Part shown: positions 51,264 through 62,000 of the stretch, piece after piece
How positions within the stretch are numbered: position 1 is the first letter of the stretch
Layout of the letters: every line of letters begins with the position of its first letter
Position numbers and translations under genes: made by a program
Notes under the pieces: model-generated
What the model saw: only the letters and a program-made list of their open reading frames with translations
What the model was told of the DNA's origin: nothing
Databases searched by the model: none
From: Eopsaltria australis
Taxonomy: Eukaryota > Chordata > Aves > Passeriformes > Petroicidae
Length of the DNA stretch: 64,000 nucleotides
Assembly (NCBI GenBank): GCA_034509425.1
Contig: JAVTVJ010000047.1
Span: 1,178,001-1,242,000 of the forward strand
Reading direction: 5' to 3'

Positions 51264-51689
51264 AGACATACCTACACTGAGCATCAAAGCTGACCTTGGA
51301 GCTGGAGAACAGACAACTCCACATGTTGAAGAAATGTGATTTCATCAACACTGCGTACTGGAAACACTGCCTGTCCTACTGCACCAAAATACTGAGACAT
51401 TGCCCAGAAGAGCTTTAGTTGGCACCATCCAAAGTCGCAGCAGTTGTGGACAATCACACGCCAATACTTGTGCCCGCACTGTGGCCAAATCCATTTAGCC
51501 TGTAACAACATGACTGATATTCCCTGGGCAGGCTGTGGCCAGCACAGGATTATCCATCATGTGCTGCACTGTCACCAGAGTCATCAGTGGCTCTGCATTC
51601 CAACACACCCCACTCAGGCACTACTACAAATATAAAGGCTGTTGGCAGCTGCTCCAAAATCAGCTTTGATGCTCAGTGTAAGTATGTCT
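51264..51689. repeat. 39-bp inverted repeats enclosing 348 bp; possible DNA-transposon relic
   Basis: The left arm 51264-51302 (starts AGACATACCTACACTGAGC) and the right arm 51651-51689 (reverse complement starts AGACATACTTACACTGAGC) match at 36 of 39 positions. The enclosed 348 bp is GC-richer than the neighbourhood and has short frames on both strands, one with a CPHC/CGQH cysteine-histidine pattern (51444-51635) that I do not assign. A palindrome GGTGCTC-T-GAGCACC follows at 51695-51709. The structure could be a non-autonomous DNA element or a local inverted duplication. I found no flanking TA or 8-bp target-site duplication, so the class is undecided. Confidence 0.6.
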
Positions 51690-53090
51690 GGTGAGGTGCT
51701 CTGAGCACCCAATAGAAGGCTTTTGAGAAAGAGCAAGATACAGTGAAAGAAATTAATTTGAGACTGTTAAATCAACACTCATGCCTCATGCAACTCTCTT
51801 AGAATTGCTGTTGAATTGTATGATGAGTTGCTTTTGGGGCTGGGAAATATCGACCTAATGATTTTAACAAAAGCAAATCAGCTGAGAGTAGCAGACAGTG
51901 AAATTGGGCTTTGTGATTAAAAACACAACTCTATTCTCTTTTATATTTCCAAAATCCAGAGATTTTGCTCAAAGAGTTGCATTAAAATAGAAATACGTTG
52001 GGCTACACTACTGCTCCTTGCTTTAAAGGGGAAAAATATTTCTAAAAGGGATAATTCACTGTAAGTATGAGACCTAGGGTATCTTCCTTCAAGGGTCTTT
52101 AAAAATAGACCATCTGTCCATGGTTTCAGATGTCAAAACCATTGTTAATCTTCTCTCTGTCCTCACACAGATTTTTTTAAACTGGGGGAGCTGTACAAAA
52201 CATGAGTTAAATTTCCCTTTGCATAAAAATTCCCTTCCAGCCATACCTCTACAAGCAGAGTAATTAATGACTTCAAGCATGTAATATGAGATTAATTTTT
52301 GTATATCTAGCAACATTCATCATATTTAGTTTAAGGCTATCAAATGTAAATTGTTAATGAGGTGAAAAATCTAAGAATATAGAACAGGGAGAAAGAAAAG
52401 CAGCTGGATTTCTTAAATATTCATTTTGCAGTCAGATTGAGTTTTTGGTATCTCTAATTCCTCAACCTCTTTAAACAGAAATTTTGAGGAAGAACAAAGT
52501 TCCGATTGACCTCATCATTATCTTCTTTGAGTCTTTAATGGGTGTGACTGATCACATTAACTCCTAGATCAGCATGGAAAAGATCATGGACATGAAGAGA
52601 AATATCTTAGTTCTGGGACTGTTTTGTTCGTGGCTGTATGGACAGTCACCAGGTGACAAGTGTGCAAGTTAGCAGTCAGTGCTACTTTGTTGTGTGCCTT
52701 CCTTTATTTATGGAAATTATGAGTAAATTGGAGTTTCTTGCAGATTCTTCTTACAGCAGGATGCTGATGTTGACCTGCTAAATTTTAGGTCATTCTTGAT
52801 GAGGTTGATATTACATTGTCTTTTGAGATGATTCATCAGCAAATCATGGTGCTCCTTCTAACATGGATTGTTCAGGTCATATCTGTGACTTTGTGAAGGT
52901 CAGAACTTAATGTTGTGATGGCCAGAAAAGCACCATAGGAGAGGCATTATAAAAGGTCTCAGTTTAAAAGCCTTGGTCATTCTGATTAGCTGCAGAATTG
53001 GACATTGAGATATTGAATTGCTTTTGATAGAGGCTTATATATTCAGTTTCAGAGGTGTTTTGATTTATGTCAGTAGAATGGCCAGTAAGG

Positions 53091-53867
53091 GAATCATAGA
53101 ATCATTTAGGGTGAAAAGGACCTTTAAGATCAAACCGTTAACCCAGCACTGCCAAGTCCCACTAAACCATGTCCTTCCAGTGCCACATCTACATGTCTTT
53201 TAAATACACTTCACTACCTCCCTGGGCATCCTGTTCCAGGGCTTGACAGCAAGCCTTTTGGTGAAGAAGTATTTCCTGTTATCCAATCTAAATCTCCACC
53301 AGTGCAACCTGAGGCCATTTCCTCTCATTCTATCACTTGTTACTTGCGAGAAGAGGGAGACCCCCACTGGCTACACTCTCCTTTCAGGCATTGTAGAGTG
53401 ACAAGGTCCCCCTGAGCCTCCTTTTCTCCAGGCTGAACACCCCCAGCTCCCTCAGCTGCTCCTCACAGCACTTGTGCCCCAGACCCTTCCCCAGCTCCCT
53501 TGCCCTTCTCTGGACACGCTCCAGCCCCTCAATGTCTTTCTTGCAGTGAGGGCCCAGAACTGAACACAGGATTGGAGGTGTGGCCTCAGCAGTGCCGAGT
53601 ACAGGGGGACGGTCACTGCCCTGCTCCTGCTGGCCACACCATTGCTGATCCAGGCCAGGTGCCACTGGCCTTCTTGGCCACATACTGGATCATGCTTAGC
53701 CACTGTTGACCAGCACTCCCAGGTCCTTTACAGCCAGGCAGCTTCCCAGCCACTGCCCCCAGCCTGTGGCACTGCTTGGGGTTGTTGTGACTCAAGTGCA
53801 GGACCAGATCTTGGCCTTGATGAACCTCATAGAGGTGGCCTCGGCCCATCAATCCAGCCTGTCCAGG
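53091..53867 (-). mobile_element. CR1 LINE, 777-bp 5'-truncated copy with intact 3' terminus, minus strand
   Basis: On the minus strand the element ends in the CR1 terminal short repeat (TGATTCTATGATTC, seen as GAATCATAGAATCA from 53091). Upstream is the 3' UTR and the C-terminus of ORF2, with [20 protein letters not shown] and [17 protein letters not shown], hallmark CR1 reverse-transcriptase C-terminal motifs. The ORF2 frame is broken upstream, so no functional enzyme is encoded. The 5' end is truncated near 53867, typical of target-primed reverse transcription. Its preservation is better than that of the other CR1 copies here, suggesting a younger insertion. Overlapping frames on both strands are parts of this element. 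Confidence 0.93.
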
Positions 53868-56570
53868 TATAGAAAATAACACAGCGCAATATATTTTAAT
53901 TACCATTTTTATATGCTGTAGCATTCTGACAGCGAGTAAGGAAGAAGCTGCACTGGGCTTTATGGAAGGGACTGCAGTAATTAATCTTCATTAGGATTGC
54001 TGCCATGGCCTTGTGAATTAAAATTTATTACATGGAAAAAGTTTTGGGCACAGCATGTTTGATTAGGAAAATGCCAATATTTATGGGATAAATTATTCCT
54101 AACTTTTCTGAACCGTATTTTACTAGCAGATTCATTCATTATTCCTGTACATTTCTTTGAGAAGGAGCTCATGTGCTTTAGTGCAGCCTGGAAACTTGAC
54201 TCATGGCCTGCAGTTCAGTGGCAGGGGCGGTTTGTTTCCAGAGGAGTGCTGGTAAACCTGTGCTCCAAAGCATTCTCTGACAAATGTTACGTGAAGCAGA
54301 GCCTGTCTAGAGATCTTGCAGGACTACGTTGTTTAAACACCAGCAACTTGGCTGTGTGACTGCACATTGCAAATGTCTGATTCTCAAGCATTTAAAATCT
54401 AAACCTTACAGCTTGTTAAGACATTGCTTAAAGCCCAGAAGAAAGTTTAATACTTGCAATTAATGATTTCTATTTTTCCCTGGTGTTACCTGAAAATATA
54501 CTTGGGAGTTTATTTTGTAGTAGTTTAAAATTAGAGTTTCTTGGGGTATAGCTATCAGGGTCATAGTTAGATCCTGTTTCCCAAACGCCATTCAGATATG
54601 CTGGTGTTTGTTTTAGGGTCACGATTCATAAACTGTGCTTTAATGTTTGAGTAATAAATATTACCTACCAAATGATAGCATCTTATTTAGGTGTTACAGC
54701 TGTGCAAATGGTAGCCACAGAAATTACTGTGCCTGTTAATAAGTTGGCTGTTGGTAGCTCCTCACCTGTGTAAACACAAAGTAAATCCTTTCATCAGGCA
54801 GCCTCAGACTGCATGGATTGTTAAGGTAGCTGAAAAGTTAAATTTCACCAGATGGTAAAAGGAAGGAATTGTAAACCACATGTCCATGCTACTTTTGAAA
54901 TATTGTAAGTAGAAAAACAGAAATATGCACCTGGCCTTGGTTTGGATCTGAATTGGGGGTTGCTTTCTAGCTGAGTTGTTTTGCTAGAAAATTATTTACC
55001 TTAGAATAACTTTGCTTTGGCTATTTGTGGGCACTAACTGGTAGTGCATCAGTTTGTGTGTTTGTGAGGAACACGGGGCCATTTATGTCCATGGGAAGTG
55101 ACCAACGATAAAAAGACTGTCTCTGCAAGGTGACAGGCCTTCAGTTAATGGAGACTGAAGAGAAATTAATTTGACAGTAAGTGCAGAAGTTACTTCCATA
55201 TAGCTGCTTCTGCACACAGTCCTTTCAAATGTGGAGCTGAGAGTTATGCCTGTTACATCTCCTCCTAAGAGCTTTCTGTCCATACAGCTAAGGAGAAGCA
55301 CCCTGAATGAGCGCAGGATATCTGAGCATCATGATGCCACACATTTTTAATCTTCCTTTTAAAATTGCCACTGTTACCTTTTATAAAATCTACAGCTCTG
55401 ACTGCTCCTCCACAGTAGTACAGCCCTGTTCAACACCACCCAAACCAGCACTGGTAAAAATCCGTCCTGGAAGGAACAGGGATGATGCCCAAATCATTCT
55501 GTGGACAGTCAGTCTGTCTTTCTTCTGCATCTCAAAATTAGGAACATCATATTCACACGCTTCGCGTGATTCTGTGTTTACCTTCCTAAGCTGTTGTTAT
55601 CAAATACTGTTTTGCATCTACTTTTTGTGCATTACGAAAACACAACTGTTTAGCTCTCTTCATTGCTTGTTGGTTTTGCTGCTGCTGCTTCCCACGTTAT
55701 ACATTCCTCTTTATTCACCTCTCCAGTTCACATTAGGGTCAAATTAGTGTGAAAATACACTTGCCTCTGTGTAGACACATCTTCAGTTTACACTGTTAAT
55801 CAAGCTGCAAACCCTCAGTAAAAAGCAGCTTGACTCAGCATAATCATCCCACAAAACTTATGATGAAAATTAATGATAATTGTGTTGATGTGCTTTTGTT
55901 TGTGGAAAAAAAAGAGAAATCTCACAGTTCAGTTCCTTCTGAATGTGTTTTGTATTTAAATATTTTACCGTATAGATATCTAGGCCTATGGGCCTCTGAA
56001 ACTCCAGAAGGGATTTTAATTTTTGGTGTTTAAAGTCTGCTGTTTCATGGCTTGTGGGTACAAATGCATAGCTTGTGAGGTTTCTGCAGTGTTTTAATTG
56101 CTAAGATGTTTTTAACTAATGTCCTAGATGAAGCATTAGTCAATTATGAATGCAAACTGGGCTTCAGAGTCCGTTCAAAGACTGGAAATAATTGGCTCTT
56201 TTGCAAACAAGCTAAAATGCTTTTACTTAATGAGGCCTTCCTTGTGCTTTTAAAGTGAACCCCTACAGTCTGTCCTGATCAAAGTGAGCACCATGAAACT
56301 TCAGCCCAGACCCACACTGTCCATTTGGAAAAATGAGAATTCTGTATGCTTTAGTATATTTTCATATACTGTCAGTATAGCCTCAGCATTTATAGAATAG
56401 CTTAAGCACTACAGAGAGAAATATGAGAGTCCTTTCCCCAGAAAAGGAATAAAATGTTGGTAGCGAGCCCTGAAAAGCCACCCCCATGCAAATGACAGCT
56501 CAAAGCCAGCAAAGCTGCTATATCCTGTGAATTATAGGAAGAGTGAGTATTTGGAGCAGTCATCGTCTAT

Positions 56571-56669
56571 TCATGGAATCACTGAATGTTTTCAGTTGGA
56601 AGGGACCTTCTGGATCATCCAGGTCCCACAGTCCCTGCCATGGGCAGGAATGCCTTTCACTAGACCGTG
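56571..56669 (-). mobile_element. Short CR1 LINE 3' end fragment, minus strand
   Basis: TCATGGAATCACTGAATGTT, TTCAGTTGGAAGGGACCTTC, GGATCATCCAGGTCCCACAG and TGCCATGGGCAGGAATGCCT match the reverse complement of the terminal 100 bp of avian CR1. The remainder is truncated. Confidence 0.87.
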
Positions 56670-58402
56670 TTTCTTTACGCTATTTCTCTTGGTTAGGCAA
56701 GGAAGAACAATATAAAGGTAGGGTATTCCATTTACCTTAATTGTGGAAATTAAGGGTGTTTCTTACGGGATTTCCCTCCTTCCTCTGGGCTGTAATGAGT
56801 AGGCAGGAGGTGGCACCGTTCTTGTATGAAAGGTGGGATGGACAAGAGAGGCAGGCAGGTCGTACTTGTGCAGCCCACCAGCAAAGGCCATCAGATCTCC
56901 TGTAATAATTCCTTCATCTCTATGGAGTGGCAGCCAGAAAGCACAATGTACAAGCTGCTGATCCCTCTCAGAGGACATTTGGAAACTTGCCGAAAACTTC
57001 CATGTTTTGGGGTTAATGTTTGGGTTAGGCTGGTTTCCAGTGAGTGGTGAAGCCAACATTTCCGAGACTGTTAACTAGTCCTATTGGTGGAAAAAATATA
57101 AGGTGAGCAGCTGAAGGTGATTTGAATTGGGCATTGGGTTCCTCTGCTGTGTAGATTCTAAGGCCAGTATTCCCCAATTAGAGCTATTTATTGTGACTGC
57201 TGTTTCTAATTTTTAAGTCCCTAAACAGTATGTCTGAAAGGAACATTTCACAAGCATTACACTTACACTTAAGCAATTGTAAAAACTATGGACATTAAAA
57301 AATTCTTGTTGAAACTGTTTTTTGTAAATAAACTGAATTTTCTGAATAGAAATTTGACAAATTTTAGTTGAAAATCTGAAATTCAATGAACTTTTTTAGA
57401 AAAGCTTAAACTCTGTTTTTGAAGTTCCATTTCTATTTTTGATATATTAAAAAAAATACACACATGAAAAGCTGAGAATGCTGTTTTGTTTCAGTTAACT
57501 TGTTTGGATTAAACAGTTTGGGGTGTAGGGGTTTGCATTTTTACTGGTTCTTGGGTATGAATTCTGCCCTACATTGTATGACAACCAGCTCTCTGCAAGT
57601 TGGTTCACACATATATCTTAGAATATATTATTAGTTTAGATCATTTTAAGCTTAGATAAGATGATTTATAGGAATTTTTCTGTGTTTTGGACAAAAAACA
57701 CATGAAGATACATGAAAGCTCTGTCTTTCCTCCTATTGTCACGTGGCCATGTGGGAGAAGCCAGGGTGATATAACAGATTGGCAGCTGTTTCATCCAGAT
57801 TGAAGGCTGCAAAAGGCAATTCATTCAAGTCTTAAGAAAAACAGCAGAAGAAATAGGAATTCACCAGGGAAAATTACTGGGTTTGGGCTTTTCCTCTCAT
57901 GGCAAAGAGGTGGTTAGTAGCTTCCCAGGGAAACGTCTGAAAGAAGGGGAAAGAGTGATCAAATGAGTTAGTCCCAGATGAAAACTGTATTAAGTGCGGG
58001 ATTCGCCAATGGAAGGACAGTTCTTATTTTTTATTTTTGGTGCATTTTTATTGTAGGCAGGATCTTGAATGCATGTCAAGGTCCACTGACACATCACTAA
58101 ATCAGTTTTGTCAAGTTGTCTGTTGCTGTATTAGGCAGCAAATATTAGATAAGACTGATAGCAATATCCTGATACACTGTAATCAATTAAGACAGCAGAA
58201 CATCCCCCACCACCTCGGTCTGAGAGCAGCTCTGATTTAGACATTCAGAGTTCATCAGCTTCCATTGCTTCACCGTTCTGAATTGTAATTTTGTTTGCTC
58301 TTATCTTGACACAAATTTTGCTTGTTTAAAAGGAATTGTTAGATTACATGATGATATTGATTACCACAGTTGTTAAAAAGACTAATTGATTTTTTTCTGC
58401 AG

Positions 58403-58592
58403 TGAACTTGAGGAGAAGAGTGGAAGAAGGAAAAGAAGCTATAGCAGCAGTGCCACAGTAAAAGAAATGCCACTGAAAAGAAAGAAGGTGCAATTCAGCC
58501 AAGAGGAGGACCCCTGTTTGCCATTAGATACTGGACTTTCTCTAGCAGAGGATGAAGAGCTTGTACTGCATCTGCTCAACAGTCACAACTAA
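58403..58592 (+). CDS. DDX10: DDX10 terminal coding exon with stop codon
   Basis: The exon starts with T, completing the serine codon split after 49894, then reads ELEEKSGRRKRSYSSSATVK, a basic MPLKRKKVQF segment, and ends LDTGLSLAEDEELVLHLLNS-HN before TAA at 58590-58592. The LDTGLSLAEDEELVLHLL block is the strongly conserved C-terminus of vertebrate DDX10 and is the main basis of the gene call. RRKR and KRKK clusters are plausible nuclear or nucleolar localisation signals. The acceptor is a T-rich tract plus CTGCAG ending at 58402. The four exons in this window give exactly 540 coding bases (180 residues) plus stop, with consistent phases. In yeast Dbp4 the C-terminal extension binds other SSU-processome factors (established for yeast); the same role here is inferred. 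Confidence 0.95.
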
Positions 58593-59009
58593 TTATTTTT
58601 CTGCAGGTTTTCTTCTCTGGGACATTTCCACAATTTTGTCAGTAGTTTACACAAAATGAATTTGGCATCTGAGCAGCTGGGTACCAGTGAATGTAGATAA
58701 ATGAGTTCCACGTGCAGTGGGATTGTCTTAGATTGGCTTATAGATTATAGACAATATTTAATTTGATTTATAAGGCTTTGTAAATGAACTTTTCAACCTA
58801 AATCCCCAGGTGTCACTTTGCAGCAGCACGTTCATAATTTTAAATCTTCAAGTTTTGAAGCAATTATCTTCTTTTATTTTAAGCTTGCTTTAAATGAAAA
58901 CAGGATGTTCCTTTCTTGACTGTGCCAGGTCTGTTATTTTGGAAGATAGATGTGTACTAAAATTTTTAAGGAAGAAATACTGTTGGCAGCTCAGATCATA
59001 TTACTTAAA

Positions 59010-59015
59010 AATAAA
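59010..59015 (+). terminator. DDX10: AATAAA poly(A) signal, proximal
   Basis: A canonical hexamer 418 bases after the stop codon, followed by the T-rich stretch TACTTTCTTCTTTTTATAAG that could serve as downstream element. Confidence 0.6.
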
Positions 59016-59062
59016 CTGTGTACTTTCTTCTTTTTATAAGGCACATATTTTAAAATTATTTT

Positions 59063-59068
59063 AATAAA
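59063..59068 (+). terminator. DDX10: AATAAA poly(A) signal, distal
   Basis: A canonical hexamer 471 bases after the stop codon. A GT/T-rich region about 30-45 bases further on (from 59098) matches the usual layout of a vertebrate cleavage site, so I favour this one as the main signal. Confidence 0.7.
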
Positions 59069-59090
59069 AATTTCTAGAGCCTTGATGTAA

Positions 59091-62000
59091 ACTTAATGGT
59101 GTCTCTTTCAGTTTTGTTATGAAAGCATATATTTATCCTTCAGGTATCATTTCTGTTACGATTCCGTCACTGGTGTTAGGCAATTCAGAAAACAACTTAG
59201 AGAAGCTAAAACTGAGTCTTGTATTTGAATCCCATATGAATGAGAACACATTGTCTCATAGTGTATCTGTTTGGTCTTTCCATATGAACATATTAAATAC
59301 TCCTCTTTTGTCAGTATCACTTCTTTTTGTAACAGGAATCTATCAGCACCTCTTCAGTACAAGCCTTTCCTCTTCTCCTTATACCCTGTGTTATCTTTTA
59401 GCTCAGTTACCCAAAACTGAAAATATACTGCAAATTCTTGTCTCCAAATGTTTCTTCCACTACTCTGCCAGCAGGCAGGGTATCATAAAAACAATATTAT
59501 AGGCAGAGCACATCTGCCATCTGCTCCTTCTTGACATTGTGGAATGAGAAGAAATGACTGAGTTTCACAAACAGCTAAACATGAAAGATGGGATCTGCTT
59601 GGCAGCTGATGCACAGTGTTTGTTTAGTCTGCAGTGCCACAGTGGGCCTGGAAAATGTTGTGATCTGGGACCAGCATCACTGATGAATCTGTTAATGAAG
59701 AAAGATCTGCTGTGGTGCTGCTGAGACTGGTGCACGTGTCCCGTGTGCCATCGTGTGAATGGCTGCAGAGAATGTAATGAGCAGCCTCAGCAAATGCCTC
59801 AGTGCTGGGATAGCAGAGCTCCTGCTCCTGTAGCTGTGGAGGAAGGCAGAAAACTGCAGTGCAGAGAGCTCCACCAGCAGAAAGCTGCTCAAAGATGATT
59901 TGGATATGGATGACAATACGTACAGTGGTGTGTGCTAATTAGAGATACTCACAGATTCATAGTGTACTTGGTGGTGGTCAGTTGTCTTGCACCTCACTTG
60001 ATGTCTCTCAAGTCAAAGTTTTTGCTCTAAGAAGCATGAACTGTTGCTGTTGAGGCAAGCAAGTAAAAAACCAAAAGATTTACTGTTTCTGACTAGAATA
60101 TTCTTACTTGTATGCTGAAGTGGAAGAGAAATACTTTTACCTACTGAACAGTAAGACTAAAAATTAAATGATACATGTTGGAAGGATTGTGGTGCACTTC
60201 AGATCTTGTGATGATTTTTTAATTGTCTGCATAAAAATAATTTTTCAAGTGCTTTTACTTTTGTATCTTTGGATAATGAAATTTCTAATGTGTTTGTATT
60301 ATTTGATGCTGAATCAGTGTTTCTTGAATTGTTATGAAGTTTGCCCATCTACTTCAAATGTGTCTGTCCTTGAGAGTCTGGTGTCTATATAAAGAATGAA
60401 ACCATGTGAAAAAGAGGAGGAAAAGGGCTTAAGGCAGATGCTCCATGCTGGGAATGTATGTAAGAGCAGGTAACTGCTGCATAGGATAGAAACAGTAAGA
60501 CAAAAAAGCCAGCATTCAGCATTTTTGGGAAACAGCTGTGGTTCTGGGTTATCATTCCTGTCAGCTGTAGATGTGCTTTAAGGGACTCCTCACCAGCCCT
60601 GCTTTTAGCAGTGCTTTTCTGGTCTAAGAAAAAAAGCACAAATACACAAAACAAATCCCAGTCTCAGGACTGACTTGACTGAAAGGTGTTTTCTAGGGAG
60701 CTTGTTTCAATTCACACCCGGGGACCTCTCAATCTGATGCCAAAAGACCTGGCATGTGTGTCTAGGGCTAATGGGCAGGTGGAGCAGGGCTGGCTGGGCA
60801 TGCCACCCATCATCTGTCTCCTTTTCTTCTGATCCCAGGAGTGTCACTGTAGCATCAGAATAAATCCCAAGCTTTTGCAAGGTTGTACTTCATAAGCATT
60901 ATAGTCTCAGCTTTACACAGGAGAAATGGAAGCAGGGAAATCATTCAGCTTGTCTGTAACCAAAGATTTCCTTGATGACTTTATGTAGTTGATCCACAAC
61001 TCCTAAATCACTTGTGGTTTACCAGGAGCAGTCTCCCACTTGGCATCTCAACCACCTTCTGTGCAGAACTGTAATTTCCAGGTGTTGCACTGTCTGCTGG
61101 GATAGGTTTCAGGCTTCTTCACCCCTATCAGCTGCAGCTTACAGAGAGTCCCCTTTGGAGACTCCTCCAAGAGGAGTGGAAAGGCCTTAGTAAGGTGCTG
61201 AGTATTTTCCAAGGCCATTGGCCAGGAGGCATTCTTAAATTGCCAAGCAGGAAGTCTTGTTTTAAATAATGCATTCTCAGATCAGTTTGCATTTGTATAT
61301 TATATTAATAGTGGTTGATTTCCTTCTGCTGCTAGAATGGTTCTAGTGTGTTGATTTATAGCTGGGTATAGCATTAAGATCTATTACATGTAGCTAATTC
61401 TCAAGATATACATTAGGCATTTATGTAATGGAATAATTTAGTCGGCTTTTATTCAGAATCAATTTTTCACTTTGTTGTGTACAAAATAACGAAGACATTT
61501 GTTTGCCAGATAATTTATTACAATTTGTTTGAAACCTCTTGGTTGAAAACGGGAAGTCAGGTAAAAGTCATGACAGCACTGAAGAGTTTGGTTTTTTAGA
61601 TAAGTTGAATAGACTGACACTAGACATGCTAGCTGCTGAGGGTATTCAGCTTGCAGTATTTTCATGAGGCACATAGAATGTGTCATAGCAGAGGTAGTGC
61701 TAGCCTCAGCATCACAGAAGTTTCTGTTCAGTGTTCACTTTGTAAAGACCTTATTGATGCTGCACATTAAATTGTGTGAGGAGTATAAGAATTTAGGCTC
61801 CAGCATAAGGGATTGCAAATTAATATTAAACATTTTAAATGGGTATTTTTCCTTAAATATTGTATGCAGTCCTCCTGCAACTGACTGAGTTCGGCTGGAG
61901 CATTGATTGGTGTGTCCTGCTGTCTGGCCACACTCGTAAAGAGAGAGAAATGCCTGAAGCAAAACATTAAAAAACAGAGAACTGTGGTACAGAACATTCA

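Larger units (their letters stand above)
49895..58402 (+). other. DDX10: DDX10 last intron, 8.5 kb
   Basis: The intron runs from GTATGC to a T-rich tract and CTGCAG ending at 58402. It contains an ERVL LTR (50170-50510), an unidentified inverted-repeat unit (51221-51709), the longest CR1 copy of the window (53091-53867) and a CR1 end (56571-56669). No extra coding exon is supported. The 146-codon frame at 55307-55747 is hydrophobic towards its end but has no recognisable family. Confidence 0.85.
58593..59090 (+). other. DDX10: DDX10 3' untranslated region
   Basis: This AT-rich sequence follows the stop codon without an intervening splice acceptor and runs to the poly(A) signals at 59010 and 59063. 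The end is set about 20 bases after the second signal, ahead of a GT-rich stretch (GGTGTCTCTTTCAGTTTTGT) that fits a downstream cleavage element. The cleavage position itself is an estimate. Confidence 0.7.

Noticed and set aside
53384..53924. Minus-strand frames of 83-103 codons as host genes
   Set aside because: They carry CR1 ORF2 C-terminal motifs ([23 protein letters not shown]) and lie inside a CR1 element with its terminal repeats.
55307..55747. A 146-codon + strand frame with a hydrophobic C-terminal half
   Set aside because: The hydrophobicity follows from T-rich sequence; I see no signal of a gene family or transcript structure.
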